Assembly: GCA_903870245.1 (NCBI GenBank)
Contig: CAIQCB010000057.1
Span: forward strand, 186,001-250,000
Origin: an uncultured Methylocystaceae bacterium
Lineage (GTDB): Bacteria; Pseudomonadota; Alphaproteobacteria; Rhizobiales; Beijerinckiaceae
Reading direction: 5' to 3'
DNA length: 64,000 nucleotides
This document shows positions 28,654 to 38,594 of this stretch, in pieces; position 1 is the stretch's first letter, and every line of letters begins with the position of its first letter. The notes beneath the pieces are model-generated. The model saw only the letters and a list, made by a program, of their open reading frames with translations. It did not search any database and had not been told where the DNA came from. The position numbers and the translations under genes were made by a program.

Positions 28654-30546
28654 TCAGTCGGCCGCCGCTTCCGCCGCCGCTTCCCGCTCGGCTTCGAGCA
28701 GGCGGGCGCGGGCTTCGGCAGCCTCGCGCTGGCGGTTCCACATGCCGGCGTAATGGCCGCCCAGCGCCAGAAGCTGTCCATGGGTTCCGCGTTCGACGAT
28801 GCGTCCATGATCCAGGAACAGGATCTCGTCGGCGTCGACTACGGTGGAAAGCCGATGGGCGATAACCAGCGTCGTGCGGCCTTTGGCGACGCGGCGCAAC
28901 GCCTCCTGAATTTCGTGCTCGGTGTAGCTGTCGAGCGCCGAGGTCGCTTCATCGAGAATGAGGATCGGCGGCCCTTTCAGGATCGTCCGGGCGATGGCGA
29001 CGCGCTGTTTCTCGCCGCCCGAAAGCTTCAGCCCGCGTTCGCCGACCTGCGCGGCGTATCCGTCGGGCACGCTGTCGATGAATTTGTCGATCTGCGCCAG
29101 TTGCGCGGCCTCGCGCACCTCCGCGTCGGTGGCGTCCCAGCGGCCATAGCGGATGTTGTAGCCGATGCTGTCATTAAACAGCACCGTGTCCTGCGGCACC
29201 ATGCCAATGGCGGCGCGCAGGCTGAGCTGCGTCACTTCGAGAATATTCTGGCCATCGATCGTGATGCGGCCGCCCTGCGGTTCGTAGAAACGGAACATCA
29301 GGCGCGAGATCGTCGATTTGCCGGCGCCGGAGGGGCCGACGATGGCGATCGTCTGCCCCGGCTCCGCCGTAAAGCTGACGCCGCGCAGGATCGGTCGCGC
29401 CGGCTCGTAATGGAATTGCACATCTTCGAAGACGATGCGGCCAGCGTCGACGACAAGCGGTCTGGCGTCCGGCCTGTCCTTGATCTCAGGGCTTTGGGCG
29501 AGAATCGAGAACATGGTTTCGATATCGATGATCGCCTGTCGCACCTCGCGATAGAAGGTGCCCATGAAATTCAGCGGCTGCGAGAGCTGGATCATCATCG
29601 CGTTGATCAGCACGAAATCGCCGATGGTGTTGCGGCCGTCACGGATTCCGTAAACGCACATCGTCATCATGACGGTGACGCCGATGATGTAGATCACCGT
29701 TTGCCCGGCGTTGAGCACGGAGAGCGATACGTAGGAATAGGTGCTCGCCTTCTCATACTGGATCATCGATTTGTCGTAGCGCGCCGCCTCGCGTTGCTCC
29801 GCTCCGAAATATTTCACAGTCTCGTAATTAAGCAGGCTGTCGATCGCCTTCTGATTGGCGTCGGTGTCGCTGTCGTTCATCTGGCGACGGATGGCGATGC
29901 GCCAGTTGGTGGCGAAGGTCGTATAGGCGAAATAGGCGGCCAGCGTCGCGATCAGCACGGCGCCGTAGCGCCAGTCGAATTGATAGATAAACACGCCCAG
30001 CACCAGAACCATTTCGATCAACGTCGGCGCGCCGGTCGACATCACCAGTCTCGACAGCGTTTCGATGGCGTTGCGGCCGCGCTCCAGCACGCGGGTGAGG
30101 CCGCCGGTCTTGCGTCCGATATGAAAACGCAGGGACAATTCGTGCATATGGACGAAGAGATCGGTGGCGAGCCGGCGTACGGCGTTCATCGCCACCGCCG
30201 CGAAGACGCCGTCGCGCGCCTGCATAAGAACGACCGAGATGATGCGGATCGCGCCCATCAGCAGGGTGAAATACACAGCGCCCTTGCCGATCGAGGTCAG
30301 CGCGTCAGCGTTGGCGTCGGCGAGCGCGTCTGTCGCCCATTTGAAGGCGTAGGGTGTCAGCGCGTTGAAGACTTTACTGACGAAGAGCAGGCCGAAGACG
30401 ATGGCGATGCGGCGCTCCAGATCAGGGCGTCCCTTCGGCCACAAATAGGGCCAGAGGCGGTGGATCGTTTTTAGTAGGGAGACGTCCGACAGGGGTGCTT
30501 CCGACGTGCCGGTCGCACCGGGATCGCGTTGACCAAAACCGCGCAT
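28654..30546 (-). CDS. Atm1-type ABC exporter (fused permease-ATPase)
   Basis: 630 residues from ATG 30546, with an alternative ATG at 30597. An N-terminal six-helix exporter domain spans residues ~20-350. The nucleotide-binding domain has Walker A GPSGAGKST, the ABC signature LSGGEKQRVAIARTI, Walker B ILILDEATSALD and the H-loop IAHR. FHIGRKTGGLTRVLERG in the membrane domain is typical of the Atm1/HMT1 group. These export glutathione-linked sulfur or metal species and support Fe-S and heavy-metal homeostasis. It is divergent from the LOG gene with 138 bp between starts. Confidence 0.9.
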   Translation of the reverse strand: MRGFGQRDPGATGTSEAPLSDVSLLKTIHRLWPYLWPKGRPDLERRIAIVFGLLFVSKVFNALTPYAFKWATDALADANADALTSIGKGAVYFTLLMGAIRIISVVLMQARDGVFAAVAMNAVRRLATDLFVHMHELSLRFHIGRKTGGLTRVLERGRNAIETLSRLVMSTGAPTLIEMVLVLGVFIYQFDWRYGAVLIATLAAYFAYTTFATNWRIAIRRQMNDSDTDANQKAIDSLLNYETVKYFGAEQREAARYDKSMIQYEKASTYSYVSLSVLNAGQTVIYIIGVTVMMTMCVYGIRDGRNTIGDFVLINAMMIQLSQPLNFMGTFYREVRQAIIDIETMFSILAQSPEIKDRPDARPLVVDAGRIVFEDVQFHYEPARPILRGVSFTAEPGQTIAIVGPSGAGKSTISRLMFRFYEPQGGRITIDGQNILEVTQLSLRAAIGMVPQDTVLFNDSIGYNIRYGRWDATDAEVREAAQLAQIDKFIDSVPDGYAAQVGERGLKLSGGEKQRVAIARTILKGPPILILDEATSALDSYTEHEIQEALRRVAKGRTTLVIAHRLSTVVDADEILFLDHGRIVERGTHGQLLALGGHYAGMWNRQREAAEARARLLEAEREAAAEAAAD

Positions 30547-30684
30547 TTCACTTCCAGAGTTGAGGGAAACGCCCCGGATTCGGGGGCTGTCTCTCATATA
30601 GGCGGTTTGGCCGCCGGGCGCACCTGTTCGGGTCGGCGGGAGGTCTGCTTGACGGGGCGCATGCCGCTGCGCGACAAATCAAAC

Positions 30685-31281
30685 ATGCGCGAAATCCGGA
30701 ACATTTGCCTTTATTGCGGCGCGTCAAGCGGCGCCGATCCGCAATTCGCCGCCGCCGCCGAGGCTTTCGGACGCGCCGTGGCGACGGCCGGCGTCGGTCT
30801 CGTTTATGGCGGCGCCTCCTGCGGTCTGATGGGCGCGGCGGCGCGTGCGGCGCTCGGGGCTGGCGGCCGCGTGATCGGGATCATTCCGGATTTTTTCGAC
30901 GAGCGCGAAATCGCCGCGCAGGGACTGACAGAGCTTGTCGTCACCCGCGACATGCACGAACGCAAGATGCTGATGTTTGAGCGCGCCGACGCTTTCGTCG
31001 CGCTTCCGGGCGGCGTCGGCACGCTGGAGGAACTGGCTGAACAACTCACCTGGATTCAGCTTGGCCGTCACGACAAGCCGCTGGTGATCGCCGACATTGG
31101 CGGATTCTGGCGCCCGCTGCTCGATCTCATGTCGCACATGCGCGACGCCGCGTTTATCCGCGCGCCGTGGGAGGTCAGTTACATGGTCGCAGAACGCGTC
31201 GAGGATATTTTGCCTATGATCCTCGCCGCCGCAAAAAACGCGCCGGGGGTTGCGGATATGGGCGTTATCGAACGGATGTGA
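30685..31281 (+). CDS. LOG-family nucleoside 5'-monophosphate phosphoribohydrolase
   Basis: 198 residues from ATG 30685, with a second in-frame ATG at 30661. The defining motif PGGVGTLEEL and the Rossmann-like start ICLYCGASSGADPQF are present, as are VYGGASCGLMG and RDMHERKMLMFERADAF. LOG proteins release ribose 5-phosphate from cytokinin nucleotides or purine monophosphates. In bacteria the physiological substrate is usually unknown. It converges on the GNAT gene at 31288, leaving 6 bp between the stops. Confidence 0.88.
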   Translation: MREIRNICLYCGASSGADPQFAAAAEAFGRAVATAGVGLVYGGASCGLMGAAARAALGAGGRVIGIIPDFFDEREIAAQGLTELVVTRDMHERKMLMFERADAFVALPGGVGTLEELAEQLTWIQLGRHDKPLVIADIGGFWRPLLDLMSHMRDAAFIRAPWEVSYMVAERVEDILPMILAAAKNAPGVADMGVIERM

Positions 31282-31287
31282 GCGCGT

Positions 31288-32115
31288 TCATCCGAATTCG
31301 AGCGAGGTGACGGCGTAAACGTCTTCGATGAATATTTTGGGCCGTTCCCCATGATAGAGACGGACGCAACCGAAGACTTCCTCCAGTCCATATTTGCTGG
31401 CGAGCGCGCGCGCGGCGCCGTTGATTTCCGGAATGTCGATCTGGACCTGCCGCCCGTCGATGCGCGACAGCAAATCGCCCAGCAAGCGGTCGGCGGTCAC
31501 GACATCCCTTGCAAAGAGCGGTCCGATTTTGAAGCCGTTGCGGGCGGGCCGGGCCACGCCGTAGCCGGCGAAGGCGTCGCCGCGATAGAGCGCGGCGACA
31601 TGCAGACCGGGGCGATCCAGCCAGTGACGTAGAAAGTTGTCGCGTGGCGCCGGAAAACGTCCCGTATCGAAAGCGAGGATATCGTCGATCACGCGCCCCT
31701 TGTCGGACAGGACGGCGGCGTCGGCGCGTCCGCGCGCGACGCCCTGCAAACGCAAATGACGATGCGCGGCGACAAAACCGCCGCGCTCGTAAAAGGGCGT
31801 CATGTCGTAGACGCCGTCCATGCCGATGGCGGCGTCGGCGTCGAGTCGGGCCCTCAATCGCTCCAGGCGCCAGCGCCAGAACTGGCCGCCCAAACCGCGC
31901 CCGCGCATGTCCGGCCGCAGAATGAACAGACCCATGAAACCAAATTTGCCGCCGTAACTCATGATCGAGCCGCCGCCGACAAGCCTGTTGCCTTGGTGGA
32001 TGGCGACAAAAGCCTCCGGATCGCTGGCGCGGGCGACGCCGAGATCGCCCTGACCCGGGTTCCAGCCTTCCTGCGCCGCCCAGTCGTCCAGTTCGGCGAT
32101 CTCGTCATCGGTCAT
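31288..32115 (-). CDS. tandem GNAT-fold acetyltransferase
   Basis: 275 residues from ATG 32115. The N-terminal GNAT half has the acetyl-CoA loop in ILRPDMRGRGLGGQFWRWRL and GMDGVYDMTPFYERGGF. The C-terminal half (Acetyltransf_18 style) contains GYGVARPARNGFKIGPLFA and INGAARALASKYGLEEVFG. The substrate is unknown. The homologous region may begin a few residues upstream (EIAFGPM), where the frame is open and overlaps the 3' part of cimA, so the start is uncertain. It is the last gene of the small-TM, GNAT, cimA, GNAT run. Confidence 0.8.
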   Translation of the reverse strand: MTDDEIAELDDWAAQEGWNPGQGDLGVARASDPEAFVAIHQGNRLVGGGSIMSYGGKFGFMGLFILRPDMRGRGLGGQFWRWRLERLRARLDADAAIGMDGVYDMTPFYERGGFVAAHRHLRLQGVARGRADAAVLSDKGRVIDDILAFDTGRFPAPRDNFLRHWLDRPGLHVAALYRGDAFAGYGVARPARNGFKIGPLFARDVVTADRLLGDLLSRIDGRQVQIDIPEINGAARALASKYGLEEVFGCVRLYHGERPKIFIEDVYAVTSLEFG

Positions 32116-32237
32116 CGGACCAAAGGCAATCTCGTTCCGATCGACCTCGCCGGGCCCGGCGACGGGGCGCTCCGAGGCTGTTTTATGTTTTCGATGTTTG
32201 CGTCTGGACAGTATCTTTCTCCGCGTCGCCGTCAGCT

Positions 32238-33833
32238 TCAGCGTGCGCCAGCCTGCATCAGCTTGTAGTTGATCGCGTCGACGAGCGCCTCGAATGAGGC
32301 GTCGATGACATTGGCGGAAACGCCGACAGTAGACCAGCGCAGGCCGCTGTCGTCGGCGCACTCAACCAGCACCCGCGTCACAGCATCGGTGCCGCCCTGG
32401 AATACGCGCACACGATAATCCACCAGACGCACATCCTCGATATAGCGCTGGTAGGCGCCGAGATCCTTGCGCAGCGCCAGATCGAGAGCGTTGACCGGGC
32501 CATTGCCCTCGGCGGCGGAGATACGGCTTTCGCCATGCACATTAATCTTGACGATGGCTTCGGCGCCGCGATCCTCACTCCCGCCACTTCGGTCGAAGCG
32601 CCGGTCGACGGCGACGCTGTATCGTTCGACCTCGAAATAGGCGGGCGTTTCGCCGAGGATGCGTTTGGCCAGCAGATAGAGAGATGCATCGGCGCCTTCA
32701 AAGGCGTATCCCTGCGACTCTTTCTCCTTCACCTCTTCGAGAATGCGCGTCAGCCGCGGATCCTCCCGGTCGAAGTCGACGCCGAGGCGCGTCAGTTCCG
32801 AGATCAGATTGGAGCGCCCCGCTTGATCGGAAACCAGCACGCGACGCATGTTGCCGACGCTTTCCGGCGGCACATGTTCGTAGGTTCGCGGATCGGTGAG
32901 AACCGCCGAGGCGTGAATGCCGGCCTTGGTGGCGAAGGCGCTGGCGCCGACATAGGGCGCATGGCGGTTTGGCGCGCGGTTGAGCAATTCGTCGAGCGCA
33001 TGCGAGATGCGCGTCAAATGCGTAAGTTTCTCGCGCGACACGCCGATCTCGAACCGCGATGCGAACTCTTCTTTCAGGAGCAGGGTAGGAATGATCGTCG
33101 TCAGATTGGCGTTGCCGCAACGCTCTCCCAGACCGTTTAGCGTGCCCTGAATCTGTCGTGCGCCGGCGCGCAATGCGGCGAGCGAATTCGCCACCGCCTG
33201 TCCAGTGTCGTCGTGACAATGCACGCCGATATGATCGCCCGGCGCTGCCTTGACCACTTCGGCGACGATGCGTTCGATCTCATGCGGCAGCGTGCCGCCA
33301 TTGGTGTCGCACAAAACGATCCAGCGCGCCCCAGAGTCATAGGCCGCTTTGGCGCATGTCAGGGCGTAGCGCGGATTGGCCTTGTAGCCGTCGAAAAAAT
33401 GCTCGCAATCGACAGCCGTCTCCTTGCCGCGCGCCACGGCGGCCGTCACAGATTGGCCAATGGCGGCGACATTATCCTCCTCCGTCGAACGCAAGGCGAC
33501 GCGCACCTGATAGTCCCAACTCTTTGCGACAAAGGTGACGGCGTCGGCGGCGGAATCCAGCAATGCGGCGACGCCAGGGTCGTTCTCGACCGAGCGGCCC
33601 TGACGGCGAGTCATGCCGAAGGCGCTGAAACGGGCCCGTATTTTCGGTTTTGTAGCGAAGAATTCGGTGTCGAGCGGATTGGCGCCAGGATAGCCGCCCT
33701 CAATGTAATCCACGCCAAGTTCGTCGAGCATGGCGGCGATCTGGCGTTTGTCCTCCAGCGAGAAATCAACGCCCGTCGTCTGCGCGCCGTCGCGCAGGGT
33801 CGTATCGTAGAGCGTCACGCGTTCGCGGTTCAT
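32238..33833 (-). CDS. cimA: (R)-citramalate synthase
   Basis: 531 residues of the LeuA/CimA aldolase-type family. Catalytic motifs LYDTTLRDGAQTTGVDFSL, GGYPGANPLDTEFF and HCHDDTGQAVANSLAALRAG are present. The C-terminal regulatory domain begins near residue 400 and contains VRVFQGGTDAVTRVLVE. CimA condenses pyruvate with acetyl-CoA to citramalate, opening a threonine-independent route to isoleucine. The GGYPGANPLD form separates CimA from LeuA and homocitrate synthase. The start lies 1 nt after the stop of the upstream GNAT gene, so translation is probably coupled. Confidence 0.92.
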   Translation of the reverse strand: MNRERVTLYDTTLRDGAQTTGVDFSLEDKRQIAAMLDELGVDYIEGGYPGANPLDTEFFATKPKIRARFSAFGMTRRQGRSVENDPGVAALLDSAADAVTFVAKSWDYQVRVALRSTEEDNVAAIGQSVTAAVARGKETAVDCEHFFDGYKANPRYALTCAKAAYDSGARWIVLCDTNGGTLPHEIERIVAEVVKAAPGDHIGVHCHDDTGQAVANSLAALRAGARQIQGTLNGLGERCGNANLTTIIPTLLLKEEFASRFEIGVSREKLTHLTRISHALDELLNRAPNRHAPYVGASAFATKAGIHASAVLTDPRTYEHVPPESVGNMRRVLVSDQAGRSNLISELTRLGVDFDREDPRLTRILEEVKEKESQGYAFEGADASLYLLAKRILGETPAYFEVERYSVAVDRRFDRSGGSEDRGAEAIVKINVHGESRISAAEGNGPVNALDLALRKDLGAYQRYIEDVRLVDYRVRVFQGGTDAVTRVLVECADDSGLRWSTVGVSANVIDASFEALVDAINYKLMQAGAR

Positions 33834-33834
33834 G

Positions 33835-34347
33835 TCAATGCGGTCCCCCGGTAGAGGCGGCCGCCAGCTCTTTCGTCATGGTCGTATTTCCAAGCCACTC
33901 GCCGCCCACCAACACAGTGTTGCGGCTTTGCGGGACATAACCGCGCGCCGCGAAAAAATCACGCGCCGAATCCGACGCCTCGACCGTGAGCTGTTTAGCG
34001 CCACGCCCGGCGGCGAGTTTTTCGATGGCGTCGATCAGCGCCGAACCAATGCCGCGACGGGCGACGTCCGGGCTTACATAAAGCATCTCGATCAGAAGAT
34101 TGTCTTTTATCATGGCGAAGCCGGCGATCTTGCCGTCGACGAGTGCGAGGAGGGTAAGGCCAGCCGCCAGACGTGCCGAGAAAGCTGGCTCATCGTCAGC
34201 GACAGAAATCCAGGCGGCGCGCTGTTCTTCGCTATAGTCTTCAGCAGCCAGCCTCTCGATGCTGGCGCGAAACAGCGTCGCCAGCGCCAGAGAGTCTGCG
34301 GGTAGAAACGGACGCAGTCCGGGAGTGGAGCCTCGCGCCATGCTCAT
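33835..34347 (-). CDS. GNAT-family N-acetyltransferase
   Basis: 170 residues from ATG 34347. The acetyl-CoA loop is EMLYVSPDVARRGIGSALID. The C-terminal SDSARDFFAARGYVPQSRNTV is typical of the YafP-like GNAT group. The start overlaps the stop of the small membrane protein by 4 bp (ATGA), and cimA follows after 1 nt. The three genes are therefore a tightly coupled unit. The substrate is unknown. Confidence 0.85.
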   Translation of the reverse strand: MSMARGSTPGLRPFLPADSLALATLFRASIERLAAEDYSEEQRAAWISVADDEPAFSARLAAGLTLLALVDGKIAGFAMIKDNLLIEMLYVSPDVARRGIGSALIDAIEKLAAGRGAKQLTVEASDSARDFFAARGYVPQSRNTVLVGGEWLGNTTMTKELAAASTGGPH

Positions 34348-34478
34348 ACCACGGCGAAAGCTTGCAGCAGTCGCCACGCCACAACTCCCGCCAGCGCCAG
34401 AACGATCAGCTTGAAAAGCAGATAGAGCGCCCAGTGCCGCTTGAAGGGCAGACTTTTTTTCCAGTCGTTTTCGGACAT
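34344..34478 (-). CDS. 44-residue single-pass membrane protein
   Basis: ATG 34478 gives MSENDWKKSLPFKRHWALYL followed by a hydrophobic helix, LLFKLIVLALAGVVAWRLLQ, and a stop. It is too short for a function to be inferred. The ATGA overlap with the downstream GNAT gene and the positive-inside N-terminus (KK, KRH) support a real gene. A longer frame reaches upstream to 34628, but that part is low-complexity and lacks support. Confidence 0.65.
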   Translation of the reverse strand: MSENDWKKSLPFKRHWALYLLFKLIVLALAGVVAWRLLQAFAVV

Positions 34479-34628
34479 TTCCCACCCCGGCTTCCGCTCG
34501 CCGCCGGGTTTCCGACGACGATTACGGACGGTTTGGGCCGTTTTGGCCGCTGGGGCAAGCCCCCTCAAGCCTGGAGCGGAGGGCGCGCGACATGGCGCCG
34601 GGGGCCGGCGGCGACGCGAGGCCTTCAA

Positions 34629-36209
34629 TCAATCGTTGCGATGTTCGAGCACGTAGTCGATCAGGGATTTGGAGGCAAGGCTCAGGCCGCCGCCGCCGTC
34701 CGAACGGTCCTCGATGCCATGACAGGAGATGAAATTACGGATGCCGCCCTCCCGCGCCAGTTTCGAGGGATAATGCGGCGCGACAGGCGCGGCTAGGGAG
34801 ACATCGTCCCATCCCGTGGAGTCCGGGTCGACGCCCATGAGTGTGGGGCAACGGAAAACCATCGATGGCGTATGGCTGAATTCCACCGCCGGGGCGATGC
34901 GCGTGAATAGTCCCGAGGCAGTCTCCTGATCGATTGCGTGCTCGATCATATCCGCCATCGTCACCGGTAGATATTGATCCGCTTTGACATCCTCGACCAT
35001 TTCCGGGGCAAGGCTTGAGCAGCGCGAAAGCGAAGAGCCCACATGATAGAAACCGCCATTAAGCTCGCGCTCCGCCAATGCGGCAACAACGCCGGTAGCG
35101 ACGAGATAGCCTGTCAGATAATCGTTGAGAAGGACGGAAACGACTGTCGGCGCGCTCAAGTCTTGCGAATGCACATGCATGGTTCCGGTCACCGCCTGAG
35201 CGATCTGCTCGAAACCAGGACGGGTCTCCCAGGGCGTGCCGCGCGCAAAACAGGATAAGGAGGCGTGTATCAGATTTGGATTGAGGCCGCGCAGCGCGGC
35301 GTCGTCCAGCCCCATCTGCGAGAGCACGCCAGGACGCTGGCCATCGATCAGCACATCGGCGCTGGAGAGCAATTCGTAGAAACGCGCCTTGCCATGCCGG
35401 CTCTTGATGTCGAGCAGGATGTTCTTTTTCCCCCAGCTGCCATCCATCCAGATCGGCAGAACCCAGTCGCCCATCGGCGGCTGAACCTTGATGACATCAG
35501 CGCCCTGTTCGGCCAGAAAACGGGCGCTGGCCGGACCTGCGACCATGTGGGTCAACTCGACCACGCGCACGCCTTCGAGCGGTCGATGTTTTGCGCCGCC
35601 AAGCACGCGCCGCTTTTCGGTTTTCGTCATTTCAAAGTCGATCAGCGGACGACTGAGCGTCTCGGCGCCTTGTGGATGCGTCGCCCATTCCGCCGGCGTG
35701 CGCACGATGCCGATCGGCAGACCAAGACGAATGGCGTCGTCTTCGATCTCCTGGGCGGTTTTACGTTCAACTGTCGTCTGAATCGCCCTGGCGGAATTGG
35801 CGCAGTCGAAATAGCTCAAAAGCTTGTCGCGCAAATGCGGGTGAACGCCGATCATCGTCACATACCGACCATCTTTGGCGCGATAGGTTCCGTTGTCCGG
35901 GTTTACGCCCCAGGTGTCCATGATCGTGCTGTAACCGTTGAGATACTGAAGTTGCAGCGAATTGAGCAGAAAACCGCAGCGCCTGCGATTAAGTTTAAGG
36001 GTCTGCGCGGGCAGGCCGCGCGCCCGACCCAGATGTTCGATGGTTGCGCCCATCGCCGCCATGACGCCAGCGGCGTAATCGTGCGCCTTGACGCAGCTGA
36101 TCGCATAGGACGGCGCATGTTCGATTTCGATGTTCGAATGATCGATATGAAATGGAAGAGCGGCAGAGACATTCTCAAAAGCTTTAAGTTGCAGCGGATT
36201 CGTTATCAT
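34629..36209 (-). CDS. circularly permuted class III CoA-transferase (CaiB/BaiF family), paralogue A
   Basis: 526 residues from ATG 36209 (GGAGACTC upstream). In canonical family III enzymes the PLEGVRVVELTHMVAGPASA Rossmann segment is at the N-terminus. Here it lies near residue ~225, preceded by what is normally the C-terminal half (KDGRYVTMIGVHPHLRDKLL, GLPIGIVRTPAEWATHPQG). The expected catalytic Asp is in LLNDYLTGYLVATG. LIDGQRPGVLSQMGLDDAAL and NPNLIHASLSCFARG are standard family blocks. The enzyme should move CoA between carboxylic acids, and the substrate is unknown. It is divergent from the porin gene, with paralogue B beyond it. Confidence 0.85.
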   Translation of the reverse strand: MITNPLQLKAFENVSAALPFHIDHSNIEIEHAPSYAISCVKAHDYAAGVMAAMGATIEHLGRARGLPAQTLKLNRRRCGFLLNSLQLQYLNGYSTIMDTWGVNPDNGTYRAKDGRYVTMIGVHPHLRDKLLSYFDCANSARAIQTTVERKTAQEIEDDAIRLGLPIGIVRTPAEWATHPQGAETLSRPLIDFEMTKTEKRRVLGGAKHRPLEGVRVVELTHMVAGPASARFLAEQGADVIKVQPPMGDWVLPIWMDGSWGKKNILLDIKSRHGKARFYELLSSADVLIDGQRPGVLSQMGLDDAALRGLNPNLIHASLSCFARGTPWETRPGFEQIAQAVTGTMHVHSQDLSAPTVVSVLLNDYLTGYLVATGVVAALAERELNGGFYHVGSSLSRCSSLAPEMVEDVKADQYLPVTMADMIEHAIDQETASGLFTRIAPAVEFSHTPSMVFRCPTLMGVDPDSTGWDDVSLAAPVAPHYPSKLAREGGIRNFISCHGIEDRSDGGGGLSLASKSLIDYVLEHRND

Positions 36210-36735
36210 GATGAGTCTCCATCGGCGAGACGAGCAGGCGGGACAAAGGGAAGAATGCGATTCAGGCGCGGATGGCGCCGCCAGACAGGAGAGCGCCTTT
36301 TTGCACGTGACAGAGCTTGCAATCCAGTCGTACGATTTTGAGTGGTCCTGGAACTTACGCTGAAAGCTGGATGTATCAAAATAACAAAATCTGCGACGCC
36401 AGGTCTTTTCCTTGTTGAACCGGCGCTTGAAAACCTTTGATCGGCTCACTCATGGACCTAAAGATTTGCGCATCGTTTTTTTCAGCTAGCGACTGGATGC
36501 GCCGGCGAACCGATCATCATTAAGAAGCTTTGTTAAAATCTTGAACTAAAGCATTGGGTCTGCAGCTGTGTGGCTTCTGTGCAACGTTTCTTGGGAAAGG
36601 CGGCTTTCCAGTTTCCATCGTGGGTAATCGGCTTGACGACTGTGTCGGATCGCGATCCTGTCTGAATCCACTCTTGCGTCGGCAACCTGCTCACGCCAAC
36701 TGCGACGCTTCAGAAAAATCGGATAATTTATCGCC
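36210..36735. other. divergent intergenic region of the CoA-transferase/porin locus
   Basis: 526 bp between the divergent paralogue A and porin starts. It is less GC-rich than its surroundings, with AT-rich stretches around 36465-36550 that may hold promoters for both sides. I see no gene, clear operator palindrome or RNA structure that I can support. Confidence 0.5.
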
Positions 36736-38418
36736 ATGCGCATCATCGCAACGTCGTCGAAGATCAGAACGTTCAGTTCGATCACCCTGCTTGCTTTCGC
36801 GTTGGCGAGCGCAGGACCGGCGGCAGCCTTCGAAAACTTCACCGGCTTTACCCGACTGAACACGCTTAACGAGTCGGCGTCGCACGATCCATTCGGGTTC
36901 GATCCGTCGCAGACTATCGGCGCCGCGCCCGCCATAGCCGCGCCGGTCACGCCCACGCAGAAGACACAACCGAAATCCGCTCGCGTCAAAGCGTCGAAAC
37001 AGGATAAAACAACAACAACGCAAGACCCTTGGGGCCCGGTTCCCTCTGAAAAACTCTCTGTCGCCAATATCGCGCCGGGGTTATTACCCTTCTTCAACAA
37101 CGCGCCAGTTTTTGGCTTGCCGGGCACGGTGACCGGAGATGTCGCCAACCGAACGCAGGTCAATGGCGACTGGGGCGGCTCGCGCACAGAGTTCGCGCGT
37201 CATGGCTGGTTTTTCGACGTTTACACTACCAGCGCCTATCAGGATGTCGCCTCGGGCGGCACGAAGACCGGCAGCTCCTTCGTACAGAATACCCAGGCTT
37301 CCGTGAATGTGGATTTGGGTCGCGCTGGTCTTACCGACGGCGGTCTTTTCCATTTCACCTTGCAGTCGCGTTATGGCGCTACGCCTGACAGCTCCTTCAA
37401 CGCCGGAACCGCTGCGCCGCAATACACCGGTCTTATTGAGCCTGGTCCATTTTTCTATAAAAACACGATGCCCTCAGAATATTTTCTCGTTCAACCGCTG
37501 ACAAAGAAATTCAGCGTCGTGGTGGGCAAGATCAGCGATGTGTATATTCCGGACCAGACACTCTTCGGCAACAGCTTCAAATATTATTTTGCGAACTTCA
37601 ATTTCAATAAAAACCCGATCACCACGCAATTCTACAATCCCACAGCCTGGGCAGGCCTGTTTGTTCTTACGCCTACGGAAAACTGGGCGATCGGCGGCGG
37701 CGTGCTCGACACAGAGACCAAATCCTCGAACCTCGCGCAAAACGCATTCAAATGGTGCAATGTCTATCTAACGTCGATCTTTTCGTACAATATCGCCGGC
37801 TTGCCGGGTCAATTGACGCCCTCACTGAACTGGTCGAACAAACCGAAAGTCGATTTCTCGCGTCCGTTTGCGCCCGCCATCGGATTTGCCGATCAGCAAC
37901 TCAGCGCCCTATTCGGCGAGCCGACAATGATCGGTCTGCCGATGAATTACAAACATGAAAGTTGGTTCGCCATCGCCAACGCTTCTCAATATCTTTATGT
38001 CAGGGATGATGCTGACACGGTTAAGGGCAAGCTGAAAAGCGGTCAGCCGATCAATGGCGTGGGCGTCTTTGCGCGCGGCGGATATGCGCCCCAAAGCACA
38101 AACGCCATTAATGGCGACGGGAGCATCGCCATTTTTGCGCATGGCCTTGCGGATGATCGACCCTACGACAGTTTTGGCGCCGGTTTTTTCTATAACAAGA
38201 TCAGCGGCCTGCTCAAACGCGACGTGTCCGAATTGACGCTCTTCGCGCGCAACATCCAGGACGAGAAGGGCATGGAGGCGTTCTACGATTTCGCCATCAC
38301 CCCGGCGATACGGCTTATTCCAAGCTATCAGCATATCTGGAATCCGTTGATCGCCCAGGCGACGAAACAGAGGGATCACGCCGATCTCTTCATGACCCGC
38401 GTCACGATCGCATGGTGA
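36736..38418 (+). CDS. OprB-family carbohydrate-selective porin
   Basis: 560-residue outer-membrane protein. A signal peptide (SITLLAFALASAGPAAA) is followed by a ~70-residue Pro/Lys/Thr-rich linker. The porin domain then begins with GDWGGSRTEFARHGWFFDVY, the OprB opening motif. Alternating beta-strand sequence runs to the C-terminal HADLFMTRVTIAW, ending in an aromatic residue as outer-membrane barrels do. OprB porins pass sugars and other small organics. Its place between two CoA-transferases suggests that the locus takes up and activates an organic acid, which is inference. Confidence 0.87.
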   Translation: MRIIATSSKIRTFSSITLLAFALASAGPAAAFENFTGFTRLNTLNESASHDPFGFDPSQTIGAAPAIAAPVTPTQKTQPKSARVKASKQDKTTTTQDPWGPVPSEKLSVANIAPGLLPFFNNAPVFGLPGTVTGDVANRTQVNGDWGGSRTEFARHGWFFDVYTTSAYQDVASGGTKTGSSFVQNTQASVNVDLGRAGLTDGGLFHFTLQSRYGATPDSSFNAGTAAPQYTGLIEPGPFFYKNTMPSEYFLVQPLTKKFSVVVGKISDVYIPDQTLFGNSFKYYFANFNFNKNPITTQFYNPTAWAGLFVLTPTENWAIGGGVLDTETKSSNLAQNAFKWCNVYLTSIFSYNIAGLPGQLTPSLNWSNKPKVDFSRPFAPAIGFADQQLSALFGEPTMIGLPMNYKHESWFAIANASQYLYVRDDADTVKGKLKSGQPINGVGVFARGGYAPQSTNAINGDGSIAIFAHGLADDRPYDSFGAGFFYNKISGLLKRDVSELTLFARNIQDEKGMEAFYDFAITPAIRLIPSYQHIWNPLIAQATKQRDHADLFMTRVTIAW

Positions 38419-38594
38419 CCCGCGCGTATAGGTAGTGTCGCCGGCTTGAGAGGTTAATTCAGGTCAAGGACAAATAACCCGCCCGCATTATAGCGTATTA
38501 TTTCAGGAGCGGCTTCATTCCCCCGGAATTGATTGCTTGCGGGTTTTCGATGCTGGCGCCACTCTAACGACCGAAATTTGTGAGGAACAACGCC